Shown one piece after another: positions 34,930 to 43,426 of a stretch of 52,431 bases of DNA (its first letter is position 1; every line of letters starts with the position of its first letter). The DNA lies in NCBI GenBank assembly GCA_001768515.1, contig MEOA01000033.1, positions 1-52,431 on the forward strand, read 5' to 3'. The DNA comes from Bacteroidetes bacterium GWE2_42_24. GTDB lineage: Bacteria > Bacteroidota > Bacteroidia > Bacteroidales > TTA-H9. The position numbers and the translations under genes were made by a program. Below the pieces are notes generated by a model. It had not been told where the DNA came from. It saw only the letters and a program-made list of their open reading frames with translations, and searched no databases.

Positions 34930-35661
34930 ATGAAAATCAGACACCTTTTATTTCCGGCTATATTGCTGGCTACCTGTGTAATCACCTCTTGCAGCAAAGA
35001 TGAGGAAGACCAACCGCAGAAAGAAACCAAGACGGTTTACTATATGAAAACACTTGTCACGACCAATGAAGTCTGGGGCACTTTCGCTGATTCCATGGTT
35101 TATAACAATAACATGCAGCTTATTCGGAATATCAGTTCCTGGGGTACTGTGGCCGATACACTCGATTACAGCTATGATAATTCAGGACGTATTGAATTCA
35201 TCACGAAGAATGGGGGCAATTATAAATCGTATGAATACCCGGATCAGGTGATTCTTGAAAAAACCTGGTCTGTTTCTCAAGGAAACTGGAGTACCGTGCA
35301 GTTCAATTTGAATGCTGATGGCAAAGCCGTTCGTGAGCAGGATATCAATACATCCATCTTCTCCACCTATGAATGGACTAATGGCAACCGTACTAAAATG
35401 ACTACTTATGATGGTGCTGGTATTGTCGAGATTACGAACACAATCTATAACACAACTGTTAAAAACCCGCTAAACGAGCGTTATACCGGAACCTTACTGG
35501 CTGTCACATCAATCAACATGGAGGCAGACGCCGGAGAAAACGGAGAAATTGTTTACACTTCCAATAGTGCCGGATACCCGGTAACAGTTGCTATCCCAAC
35601 CGATTTTGGTGTTTTCTATTCAACCTATACCTATGAAACTAAAATTGTTGAGGTTAATTAA
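34930..35661 (+). CDS. Lipoprotein with YD/RHS-like strands, uncharacterised
   Basis: 243 aa with a lipoprotein signal peptide (lipobox VITSCSK). The mature part is all-beta with YDNSGRIEFITKNGG, a single RHS/YD-type strand pair as in many DUF4595-like Bacteroidota lipoproteins. A related YTSNSAGYPVTVAI strand lies near the C-terminus. It is the first of three co-oriented genes, 26 nt before the beta-trefoil gene. No catalytic residues are visible; it may be a surface-binding protein. Confidence 0.75.
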   Translation: MKIRHLLFPAILLATCVITSCSKDEEDQPQKETKTVYYMKTLVTTNEVWGTFADSMVYNNNMQLIRNISSWGTVADTLDYSYDNSGRIEFITKNGGNYKSYEYPDQVILEKTWSVSQGNWSTVQFNLNADGKAVREQDINTSIFSTYEWTNGNRTKMTTYDGAGIVEITNTIYNTTVKNPLNERYTGTLLAVTSINMEADAGENGEIVYTSNSAGYPVTVAIPTDFGVFYSTYTYETKIVEVN

Positions 35662-35687
35662 TTATATAATTATTAAAAACAAATAGA

Positions 35688-36314
35688 ATGAATAAGTTTT
35701 TTGCTTTCGTAATGGCGCTGGTTCTGACAGCTTCAACGGCTGTCAGCGCCCAAGGTTGGCGCGATGAGATCAGTTCAAACTATTTCTATATCCGGTTAGC
35801 TGCCAATGCAGTCCAATACTGGGATCTGCCGGGTCGCCATCCCCAGACTGCCAACAAGAATATCCAATTTCAAATCTGGCAGAAAGATGATGACCCTTAC
35901 GAACGGACCTTCATTTTCCCTTCAATAAATGGATCACAGAACTTCGCCATAAAGAACAAGGCTGGTTACGTTGTTGATGTCAGTGGGAAGACCGACCTGA
36001 ATCCAAAAGAAAAGCTCCAGCAAAAAACCGGTAAAAAATTCAAAATGAAGAGGGATAATGGTGCTCAAATACAGACCTGGACGCTGGATGGTGGTGTTCC
36101 GGAATGGCAGCAATGGCGTCTGATCATCGTTGATAAAAATACAGTAATGTTTGAAAATGTATTTACTGGCAAAGCTATTGACGTAACAGGAGGTAACATC
36201 TACCAAAACGGAACAAAACTTCAGTCATATAATCGCAACAACAGCGATTCACAGAAGTTTGTGCTTGAATATGCCGATGGACCACGTAAAGGCCAGTTAC
36301 TTAGTTTTGAGTAA
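35688..36314 (+). CDS. Secreted ricin-type beta-trefoil (lectin-like) protein
   Basis: 208 aa with a signal peptide (about 1-21, TAVSAQ). The mature protein shows the three QxW-like repeats of a beta-trefoil: NIQFQIWQKD, KMKRDNGAQIQTWTLDG and GTKLQSYNRN-NSDSQKF, with AGYVVDVSG and GKAIDVTGG strands preceding each. The fold usually binds carbohydrates, but this protein has no fused enzyme, so its target is unknown. It follows the lipoprotein gene by 26 nt and is closed by its own hairpin, so the two may form an operon. Confidence 0.8.
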   Translation: MNKFFAFVMALVLTASTAVSAQGWRDEISSNYFYIRLAANAVQYWDLPGRHPQTANKNIQFQIWQKDDDPYERTFIFPSINGSQNFAIKNKAGYVVDVSGKTDLNPKEKLQQKTGKKFKMKRDNGAQIQTWTLDGGVPEWQQWRLIIVDKNTVMFENVFTGKAIDVTGGNIYQNGTKLQSYNRNNSDSQKFVLEYADGPRKGQLLSFE

Positions 36315-36334
36315 CCATAATAGCTGATATCTTT

Positions 36335-36371
36335 CCGGTGCATCAGTTCTAAGGCTGATGTACCGGATTTT
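36335..36371 (+). terminator. Terminator after the beta-trefoil gene
   Basis: CCGGTGCATCAG (36335-36346) pairs with CTGATGTACCGG (36355-36366) with one mismatch, followed by ATTTTC. It separates the beta-trefoil gene from the WG-repeat gene. Confidence 0.7.
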
Positions 36372-36401
36372 CAGTATTACTAACGATAATTAACCTGACA
36401 G

Positions 36402-37961
36402 ATGAAAGAAACAATATTGATTTGGATAGTGGCCTTAGCCTGCCTGACGGTAAGCGCCCAGAATCTGAAACCGCAGAAAGATAAGGAAACGAAAAAATAT
36501 GGCTACATAAACGGGGACGGCGAATGGATTGTATCGCCCACTTATGATGATGCCGATAAGATTAAAGATGGCCACGGGGTTATCTATAGCTCAAAGAAAC
36601 GTGGACTGATTGATGCTACCGGTAAAGTAATCCTTGAACCTCGTTTTGATGACATCGACAGGTTTAAGGACGGCTTTGCGCAGGTTGAACTAAATGATAA
36701 AAAGGGATTGATCACTCCTGATGGAAAAGTACTTTTAGAGCCCCGGTTTGATAAGATTGACAAATTTTCTGATGGCGTGGCTGAAGTTAAAGATAACGGC
36801 AAGTATGGCCTTATCTCCAATAGTGGTGTGGTTTTATTCGAGCCGCTTTTCGACCGGATCTCCTCATTTGATAAAGAGGGCAATGCCGATATTGAGTCTT
36901 CGGGGAAATGGGGATTGATTAATCGCAGCGGAACAACGCTATTTGAAGCGCAATTCCCGGAGCGGTTACGTTTTGAGAACAATGGGTTAGCTATTGCAAA
37001 GCGTGATGGATTATTCGGCATTGTAAAAAAGAAAGGAGAAGTGGCTTTCGAATTTAAAGCTGAGGCAATCTCCTATGAACAGGGCATTTACGTGATTGGC
37101 ATAACAGATGAATGGCGCCTATACAGCGAGAACATGAAGCCCGTTTCGGGAAAATATGAGGAAATGGCCGGGTTCTTTGGCTTTGGTTCCAGTAAAAGAT
37201 TCATCCGCGATAATAAAGTGGCTGTGAAAAAGGAAGGAAAGTGGGGTTTTATCAGCGCCGAAGGCAACGAGGTGATTAAACCCGCTTATGACGCTATAGA
37301 TTCGGATGGTTTCAAATGCTCATTTTGTGCAGTGAAGGTTGGCGACAAATGGGGGTATATCCGCGCAGACGGATCGTGGTTCAGGGAACCGGAATTCGAT
37401 AACGCGGAGGCATTCACGGGAATTGGAAATGTAGCAGCAGCCAACGTGGTAAAAGACGGTAAACAGTTCCGTCTTAAAAATGATGGCACCTTAACCGATC
37501 TGACACCTGCACCGGCTCCTGTCGTTGAAAATAAATCAACGGCCTCAACTGTAGCTGCTACTGCACCCAAAACGCCTGTTTCATCATCTTCTGATAATCA
37601 GTCACTACCGGGTGTTGCTTCGAAGTCTACTCCTGCGGCTGCACCTGCTGTTGATGAGTCTGCCTGGGTCAATGGAGTCTGGATCGTTGAAGAAGAATTT
37701 ATGGGATCAGGGAAAGTACGTACAGGGAATCATACCACTTATTCTCGTTTTGAATTCGATGCCAATAAGAGGGGTTTCATGGTACAACGTGACCAGATTT
37801 CAGGCAAAGATTCCAAGAAAACAAGTGGTGGCTGGAAAGTGTCAGGCAATAAGCTGACCCTTTCATCACTTAGTTTCACCATTAGTGAAATTTCGGCCGA
37901 TAAACGAACGATGAAATTAAAAGGAATGTTGGGTACCTGGTGGAAGGTACGCAAAAAATAA
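36402..37961 (+). CDS. WG-repeat secreted protein with C-terminal beta-barrel-like domain
   Basis: 519 aa with a signal peptide (about 1-18, LTVSAQ). Eight or nine WG repeats of the form KYGxIxxxGxxxxxPxFDxI fill residues 25-365, for example KKGLITPDGKVLLEP and KWGYIRADGSWFREP. Where other repeats have WG, some here have RG or KG. A Pro/Ala/Ser-rich linker (about 370-430) precedes a small C-terminal domain (SAWVNGVWIVEEEF to LGTWWKVRKK) that looks like a lipocalin-type barrel. WG repeats occur in surface and sometimes toxin-associated proteins; the role here is unknown. A strong terminator follows. Confidence 0.85.
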   Translation: MKETILIWIVALACLTVSAQNLKPQKDKETKKYGYINGDGEWIVSPTYDDADKIKDGHGVIYSSKKRGLIDATGKVILEPRFDDIDRFKDGFAQVELNDKKGLITPDGKVLLEPRFDKIDKFSDGVAEVKDNGKYGLISNSGVVLFEPLFDRISSFDKEGNADIESSGKWGLINRSGTTLFEAQFPERLRFENNGLAIAKRDGLFGIVKKKGEVAFEFKAEAISYEQGIYVIGITDEWRLYSENMKPVSGKYEEMAGFFGFGSSKRFIRDNKVAVKKEGKWGFISAEGNEVIKPAYDAIDSDGFKCSFCAVKVGDKWGYIRADGSWFREPEFDNAEAFTGIGNVAAANVVKDGKQFRLKNDGTLTDLTPAPAPVVENKSTASTVAATAPKTPVSSSSDNQSLPGVASKSTPAAAPAVDESAWVNGVWIVEEEFMGSGKVRTGNHTTYSRFEFDANKRGFMVQRDQISGKDSKKTSGGWKVSGNKLTLSSLSFTISEISADKRTMKLKGMLGTWWKVRKK

Positions 37962-37989
37962 TCTGTGATTCAGATTGGTTTTGACAGAG

Positions 37990-38023
37990 CGCCCCCGAGC
38001 CTTCAGGCAGGGGCGTTTTTTTT
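37990..38023 (+). terminator. Rho-independent terminator after the WG-repeat gene
   Basis: CGCCCC (37990-37995) and GGGGCG (38010-38015) enclose an inner GCCT/AGGC stem and are followed by eight T. It lies between the convergent WG gene and CHAT gene. Confidence 0.88.
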
Positions 38024-38064
38024 ATCTGCCATGATCTTCCCAAACGCACGGTTGTCGTGATGAG

Positions 38065-40932
38065 TCATCGCTCAATAAGAATGAACCCGGCCCAGTCGAT
38101 CGGAAGGATCCCTTTTGCCCTGCATTCCATCTTTGATTTCTGCAATGCAGTGGGATAGTCTTCACCATTCAGTATGTTTCGATAAAACAAAACCATCAAC
38201 TGTTTGGTCGCCAGGTCGTTGACGTTCCAAAGAGAGGCCACCACATTCTGCGCCCCGGCAACGAGCAATCCCCTGGGAAGCGCCATGATGCCATCACCGC
38301 GTTCCAGTTTGCCGACTCCCGTCTTACATGCGCTCAGCACAATCAGCGAGGGATTCGCTTTCAGACTATACATCTCGCCCATATACAGCATGGCATCGCT
38401 TTTGCCGGTAGAATCAGCAGCAAACATCAATCCCGATTTTTCCGGGTTGGTGCTGTTAACAAGGCCATGCGTGGCAATATGAACGATGGTTGCCCCCCCG
38501 AGTGTTTGTTTGAAAGTCGATTTACCGGCTTCGGATCCCGCGTATACGGTAGCACGGATTCCTTGCTTGTTAAAAAGCCCGGCTACCTCTACAACCTCTG
38601 CCAGAGAATATGGAAGCGCGGCAAACGACCCTGCTTCTCTATTGAGTATCGAAAGATTATCAATTTCGTTGCTCCGGACGCAGGTCGAGGCCAAAGTGGT
38701 TATGCCGGTGTCCGACATTGGGGCGAACGCGACAAGTGGCCCGAGAAGAGGTTTGTTCGACGGAAGCTTATAAAGGTGCGAGGTGTATCGGTAGGCTATC
38801 CTGTGGTTTTCGGTGAGCATTTTCCGGCTGCCAGGGAAGGAAAGCAGTTCAAAGGGGATATAATAAAGCTTCTCGTCTGGAATAATCGTTATTCTTTTCT
38901 TGTTTTTTAGATCCTTTTCACGATAAAAAAGCAATGCTCCCAATTGTTTTGCAGCACGTTTGGTTTGCTCTGTATCGCCTGATTTAACAGCGCCCGCGAG
39001 TGTTGAACACATAGCATCGAAGTCGGCAGGAAGGGGCTGAAATAAAACCTTGAATTTACCTGATGTGATAGTAAAACGAACAATGAATCTGGCGGTAGTA
39101 TAAAAATCATAGAGCACTTCTCCGGGTTCGATTCCTTGCTCAGGCCGGGTGTCTTCTGATAGGAGCATCTGGGGAACAAGTAATTGGGCTGATATTTCCC
39201 CTTTATCAATGGACTGCAGGTAGCGGTTAGTAAGTAAGCCAATTTCTTCTTCCTTTAACCGGCGATAAGCATCAGGATGGGTCGCGGGATTCAGGCTCAG
39301 AAGTGTTTCGTATATCCGGTTGAGCCTCATGGTTCCTTCATCAAAGGAGGAATTACCGGCACTTCCAAGCGCGTAGCTGCGGCAGATTACCGAATAGGAT
39401 TGTGATCGGGCTATCAGCGGGTAGATTTTTCTCAGGAGTGAGTCATTGTCGGTAGCAGGCTGACCGGCGAAAAAATCGACCAGTTGATCGGCAAATAACC
39501 GATAACGCCGGGCTAGATCAGCCAACCCGTCAGGTGTTTGGGCAACACCTGCCTCAAGATCGATCATGGTAAGCAGGTACCGCATATTGCCTATAATGGC
39601 ATCGAGATATTCTGCCTGCTTTGTTTTCTGGTAAAGCGCGACCAGAATTTCATTTTTAAGCCCGATGATAAAACTCAGTTCCCGCAGCTCGGTCTGGGGT
39701 GTTGCCTGATGGCTATAATCAGGAATCAAGAGCACCTCAGTAGTATCAGGGCAGGAGGTCATCCGGCATATTTGCCGGTGAACCAAAGCAAGAGCCTCTT
39801 CGGGACGATTGGAACCCAGCAGGCTCCGACTGTATTGCTCAACAGCATTTGCATAATATGAAGCGATATCACCAGGTGTGTTTCTCAACACCTCGCGGTT
39901 GATAACCAGTGCGGTGTCGAATCGCCCGAGCTGGTTGAGCATTTTCCCTTTCATGTGCAGCAAACGGTAATAACCGGCCCCATTGACGGTTTTCATTGTC
40001 AAGTCAAAATTCAATGCCGAATCAATGTATTCAACCGCTTTATCGTAGATCAGCATATTTTTGTAGCACACTCCTGTATAATAATACAAGTAGCCCTTCG
40101 GCTGGTTCTGTTCATCCGGGAGTCTTCGCGTCAGTTCCAATCCATGTTTAAACCAGCGCAGAGCGCTGTCGGGTTGATCGCTGGCAACCCATGCCGAACC
40201 CATACTGATGCTGTAGTATGGATCATCGGCAAATCCTTCTGATACCTTACGCCTGTTAAGCCAGTCGGCAAATCGCATACATTCAAGTCCCAATGGAGGC
40301 TGATAGAATTTTAAAATATCGCCCATCAGCCGGTAGGTGTTAATTTCATAGTAAGGATAACCGGTACTTCGGGCCAGTGCCAGAATTTTTGATGCTATCC
40401 TTAAACCGGGTTCTGTCTGCCTTAATGCAAAATAATTCGTCATCAGGTTGGTATAGGCATCCAACAATGCCGGATGCAGGGTGTCGAGCGATTTTAGGAT
40501 CGAAATCTCGTGCATCGTCAGATGAAGGGCCTCCTTCATCCGCATCTGGTCGCGTAGCATCGTAGCCTGACATGCGAAAAGTTGCGAAAAGGGGTAATTC
40601 AGTGTGTCGCCTTCTTGCCGGGCAGCATAAATTGCCTTATTCAGAATACTTTCTTCAAGTTCAAACCGGTGGTCATGACCCAGTTTGCCGGCTATGATTA
40701 TGATGTTTGCAAGGTTCTCCTCAGGCAGGTTGTGCTGAGTAAGGCGAGCAATCATCAGAGAGCTGAGTGAATCAATACAATTGTCGGGTGTAGCTGATGG
40801 AAGCCTGGTTATTGCAGCGCGAAGCAAGGTGTCGGCAGCGGCTTTCCAAAAGCGGGATTTGTCGGTGCGCTGAGCCTGGAGGCTACCGGCAATAAGCAAA
40901 AAGACAAGGAGTGTTCGGGTGGCTTTATTCAT
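38065..40932 (-). CDS. Secreted TPR-CHAT (caspase-like) protease
   Basis: 955 aa from ATG 40932 (MNKATRTL), which begins a signal peptide ending SLQAQ; the longer frame to 41079 contains the -7 box and is rejected. Residues about 60-480 form TPR-like helical repeats (for example YDKAVEYIDSALNFDL, PEDSALRWFKHGLEL). The C-terminal CHAT domain carries the catalytic pair His822 (HIATHGLV) and Cys869 (LSACKTG), followed by GDGIMALPRGLLVAGA and SLWNVND, the standard family signature, with a complete dyad. Many CHAT proteins are cytosolic; this one has a signal peptide, so it acts outside the cytoplasm. It is divergent from a sigma-like gene and a membrane anti-sigma-like gene, which suggests a shared pathway. 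Confidence 0.9.
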   Translation of the reverse strand: MNKATRTLLVFLLIAGSLQAQRTDKSRFWKAAADTLLRAAITRLPSATPDNCIDSLSSLMIARLTQHNLPEENLANIIIIAGKLGHDHRFELEESILNKAIYAARQEGDTLNYPFSQLFACQATMLRDQMRMKEALHLTMHEISILKSLDTLHPALLDAYTNLMTNYFALRQTEPGLRIASKILALARSTGYPYYEINTYRLMGDILKFYQPPLGLECMRFADWLNRRKVSEGFADDPYYSISMGSAWVASDQPDSALRWFKHGLELTRRLPDEQNQPKGYLYYYTGVCYKNMLIYDKAVEYIDSALNFDLTMKTVNGAGYYRLLHMKGKMLNQLGRFDTALVINREVLRNTPGDIASYYANAVEQYSRSLLGSNRPEEALALVHRQICRMTSCPDTTEVLLIPDYSHQATPQTELRELSFIIGLKNEILVALYQKTKQAEYLDAIIGNMRYLLTMIDLEAGVAQTPDGLADLARRYRLFADQLVDFFAGQPATDNDSLLRKIYPLIARSQSYSVICRSYALGSAGNSSFDEGTMRLNRIYETLLSLNPATHPDAYRRLKEEEIGLLTNRYLQSIDKGEISAQLLVPQMLLSEDTRPEQGIEPGEVLYDFYTTARFIVRFTITSGKFKVLFQPLPADFDAMCSTLAGAVKSGDTEQTKRAAKQLGALLFYREKDLKNKKRITIIPDEKLYYIPFELLSFPGSRKMLTENHRIAYRYTSHLYKLPSNKPLLGPLVAFAPMSDTGITTLASTCVRSNEIDNLSILNREAGSFAALPYSLAEVVEVAGLFNKQGIRATVYAGSEAGKSTFKQTLGGATIVHIATHGLVNSTNPEKSGLMFAADSTGKSDAMLYMGEMYSLKANPSLIVLSACKTGVGKLERGDGIMALPRGLLVAGAQNVVASLWNVNDLATKQLMVLFYRNILNGEDYPTALQKSKMECRAKGILPIDWAGFILIER

Positions 40933-40945
40933 GTTTCTGGTCGTT

Positions 40946-40965
40946 GATGTCTCCGGGGAGACGTC
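40946..40965 (-). promoter_or_regulatory. 5' leader hairpin before the CHAT start codon
   Basis: GATGTCTC (40946-40953) pairs with GAGACGTC (40958-40965), an 8-bp stem with a CGGG loop, in the CHAT mRNA leader about 14 nt upstream of the ATG. It could reduce ribosome access. Confidence 0.35.
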
Positions 40966-41029
40966 TTTAGATGGGGCCGCAGTGAACAATCGGTCGTTGA
41001 CTTTCCGAACAGCAAACAGCCATTTGCTG

Positions 41030-41037
41030 CAAAAATA
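41030..41037 (-). promoter_or_regulatory. -7 box of the CHAT gene
   Basis: TATTTTTG on the minus strand. It would give a leader of about 90 nt, longer than at other promoters in this window (about 22-38 nt). No -33 TTTG at the usual spacing. Confidence 0.35.
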
Positions 41038-41792
41038 CAAAATATCAGCCACCCGGCGATAATCAATCATCCTTGGCATCTGATCTTCTCTTGTAGATAT
41101 TTATAATCGCTGCCATCTCTAATGGCCTGCAAATCAAAGATAACATGGAATGCATTTATAAACTTAATGAAACCGCCATGAGTCTTCGATTGCCATTTAA
41201 TGAACTAATTTTCTTGAATATCGGGTATGTGGCTCAATCAGGTCATAGAAGAAATGTAAAGTAAGGTTTATGTACATTGATCTCCGAAAGGAGACAAGTA
41301 TAACTTGTGAAACCATATATCACGAATCAACATCGCCTCTCCATGTAAAATTTCATGCTGCCGGGCGATTAATTGCACAAAATTTAGTGTCGGTTAGTAC
41401 GCTGATTTTTCTAAAAACCCCACATTATTCTACAACAAAACGCAAATTTCCAAACACCTGACTGACAGTGGTCAGACATATCGTCGCTTCGAAGTAGCTT
41501 CGAAGCGGCTTCGAAGTGCCTTCGTTGCCTTTTCGTGTTCTTACGAAACAATATCGAAGGGGCATCGGATGAAGCCCATCTATGGTGTAGCTCATGTAAT
41601 AAATGGGCTCTTTTCCGGATACTGATGATAACTCATTCGCGGAACGGGTAATGATCGGGTGCTGCGTGATTATTTATTGGATCTGATTTTTTAAATAATT
41701 AATATCCAGGTTGCTGGCAGATATGCTTCTGGTGATTATGGTTACTATATGCTTCAGGTGCTTATTGCCAATAATTGTTTTTCTGTGATAAA
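41038..41792. other. Long divergent intergenic region, CHAT and sigma-like genes
   Basis: About 750 bases with no credible gene (a 63-codon frame at 41270 looks random). It contains the CTTCGAAG tandem at 41487-41524 and a short CTGAC/GTCAG hairpin at 41462-41475. An AGCCCAT/ATGGGCT pair (41573-41609) followed by TTTT is a weak terminator-like structure. I see no clear TAnnTTTG box for the sigma-like gene. Confidence 0.55.
41487..41524. promoter_or_regulatory. Three and a half CTTCGAAG palindromes spaced 11 bp apart
   Basis: CTTCGAAG occurs at 41487-41494, 41498-41505 and 41509-41516, and a truncated CTTCG at 41520. The 11-bp period puts each palindrome on the same face of the DNA helix, as in a multi-site operator. 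It lies between the CHAT and sigma-like genes and could bind a regulator, but could also be a simple tandem repeat. Confidence 0.45.
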
Positions 41793-41834
41793 ATGACTGT
41801 TTCGGCCTGTTGGTTGAAGGGAGGATTGGTTGGC

Positions 41835-42637
41835 ATGATAGTGGAAATGCCGGAAAAAAGCTCTTTTTTTGCAGAAACTTTTCAGAATTGGAACAAAGTA
41901 GCAACCAATTAGCAGGCTCTTTTAATGTTGAACAGGTAATCGAACTCGCCCGAAGGGTTACTGGTCGTTATGTGGCCCGTGGTGTTATTCCACCGCGTGA
42001 CTCAGAGGATGTGACATCGGCCATGCTTGAAAAATACCTGAAGAAACAGGATCAGATTCTGCAATCGTTCGTGGGCAAAGCCTCGCTTACAACTTATCTC
42101 ACGGCTGTTTTTAACCGGATGTGCTGTGAGGTGATACGTAGTGAAAGCCGCCACTGGTATGCTGTTAGCGACAATGAAGACTACCGCGCCAATGACGATA
42201 AAGGTTGTCACCAAACCGAAATTGATACCTTTATCGCCAGTGAGGTCGCACTTTTGTCGCGGTTGATAAAAAGTTTGGGCGTCGAAGGAGCCAAGTTGCT
42301 GCTGCTGGTACGATTCTTTTACCAGTTAAAGATTAACCCTGAAGATGTTTATCACTGGACAGGTGATCTGACACCCGGGATACTGGAACAATTGCAGTCG
42401 GGTCAGCATACAACAAAGGGAGAGCGCTATGCCGTTATGGCAACGGTGGTGAACATTGCGGAAAAAAAGAATATAAGGCCCGATGCTGTTAGAATGTGGT
42501 TTAACAAACAAATGGAAGTGTTGTTGTGTAAGTTAAACCATGACGCCTCGGTGCTTCATACACGTGAAACATTGGCAGTACTCTTCGAAAGGTTGCCACA
42601 TGCTTCAGGGATGCATAAACCCGATGTATTTGAATAG
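41835..42637 (+). CDS. Sigma-70-like factor, 5' end possibly by -1 frameshift
   Basis: The main frame runs to 42637 and encodes about 255 residues homologous to sigma region 2: PPRDSEDVTSAMLEKYL to LTTYLTAVFNRMCCEVIRSE (about 40-110) matches the ECF pattern of a helix pair followed by TYL/FR-N-RR. The C-terminal part ends with an HTH-like NIRPDAVRMWFNKQMEVLL. This frame has no ATG before the conserved region; the only start codon is a TTG at 41810. In the +1 frame an ATG at 41835 (10 nt after GGAGG at 41820-41824) gives MIVEMPEKSSFF, then meets T_TTT_TTT at 41864-41870, where a -1 slip joins the main frame. ATGs at 41793 and 41847 share that frame. It precedes the anti-sigma-like gene by 18 nt. 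Confidence 0.65.
41864..41870 (+). other. Slippery heptamer T TTT TTT
   Basis: Seven T at 41864-41870, phased so that the upstream ATG frame reads TTT TTT preceded by T, the canonical X_XXY_YYZ -1 slippery layout. Without slippage the upstream frame ends at TAG about 45 nt later. It could also be a homopolymer error in assembly or a decaying gene. Confidence 0.45.
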
Positions 42638-42655
42638 TAATGGTGAGGCAAAAAG

Positions 42656-43426
42656 ATGATGAAGATGTCAACATGTTTATCCGAGATGCAGGTAGCCGAA
42701 TGCGCTGAGGCCATTCGCGACAATGGGTTTGATTCCATTCCTGAAGTGATCAGGGAACATCTCCGAAGCTGCGACAAATGTGCTTCAGAGGTTCTGGCTG
42801 TTGCTGATCTTATTAATCTGCCCGAAGAGAACAAAGAAAGACCTGTCAGAACATTATTCCCCCCATGGGTACGATGGGGTGCCGTGGCTGCTGTTGTGAC
42901 ACTCTTCGTGGTTGGTAAGTTCGTTATGCAGACACCTTCGGATCAGCCGGCCACAGATCGTTCAAAAACTTCTGTTATCGAAATAGCCAGATCGGACGAG
43001 GCAACTGTTGCACAGTCGTTACCCGAAACATCGATACCGAAAGCCGGCAATGACAGCCTTAACATTAATACCCAACCATCCCCCGCACCCAAAGGATTGC
43101 TTGCTGCATACACTCCCCACCGGGAGCTGGAGAAGCTTACCAAACGTTCGCTGACCGGACAACGCTCCGAGGGCTCAGTTCGCGTGAGAACCCCCAACGT
43201 GCTGGAGATACAGTCTGATACAGTGCACCTGAGATGGAGAAATACTGACCGTATTCAACTTACAGTGGAATGGTTTAACAATCAGGGTGTGATGATTAAA
43301 CATGTTACAACAAACAGCAATTCAGCCGCTGTCCCAAAGTTACCGGGCGGATTGTATTACTGGAAACTGTTTAACGCTGATGCCGACATGCTCTATTGCG
43401 GAAAGGTAATTGTAAAGCAGATCTGA
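42656..43426 (+). CDS. Anti-sigma-like membrane protein (zinc-binding ZAS type)
   Basis: 256 aa. The N-terminal cytoplasmic part has the zinc anti-sigma signature: Cys near residue 7, then HLRSCDKC (His-xxx-Cys-xx-Cys, about 37-44). A transmembrane helix follows at about 72-90 (WGAVAAVVTLFVVGKFV), then a Ser/Thr/Pro-rich linker and a C-terminal Ig-like domain on the periplasmic side (DTVHLRWRNTDRIQL to LYYWKLFNADAD). This is the usual layout of a membrane anti-sigma factor that holds its sigma until an extracytoplasmic signal. It lies 18 nt after the sigma-like gene, so they are co-transcribed; the ZAS motif supports a functional pair. Start may be 42656 or the ATG at 42665. Confidence 0.8.
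   Translation: MMKMSTCLSEMQVAECAEAIRDNGFDSIPEVIREHLRSCDKCASEVLAVADLINLPEENKERPVRTLFPPWVRWGAVAAVVTLFVVGKFVMQTPSDQPATDRSKTSVIEIARSDEATVAQSLPETSIPKAGNDSLNINTQPSPAPKGLLAAYTPHRELEKLTKRSLTGQRSEGSVRVRTPNVLEIQSDTVHLRWRNTDRIQLTVEWFNNQGVMIKHVTTNSNSAAVPKLPGGLYYWKLFNADADMLYCGKVIVKQI

Noticed and set aside
40377..40565. Short frames opposite the CHAT gene
   Set aside because: Shadow frames of a well-supported coding region.
41270..41461. 63-codon frame (+) upstream of the sigma-like gene
   Set aside because: No conserved features; probably chance in intergenic DNA.
41487..41524. CRISPR array
   Set aside because: The repeat unit is only 8 bp with 3-bp gaps; there are no spacers and no cas genes.
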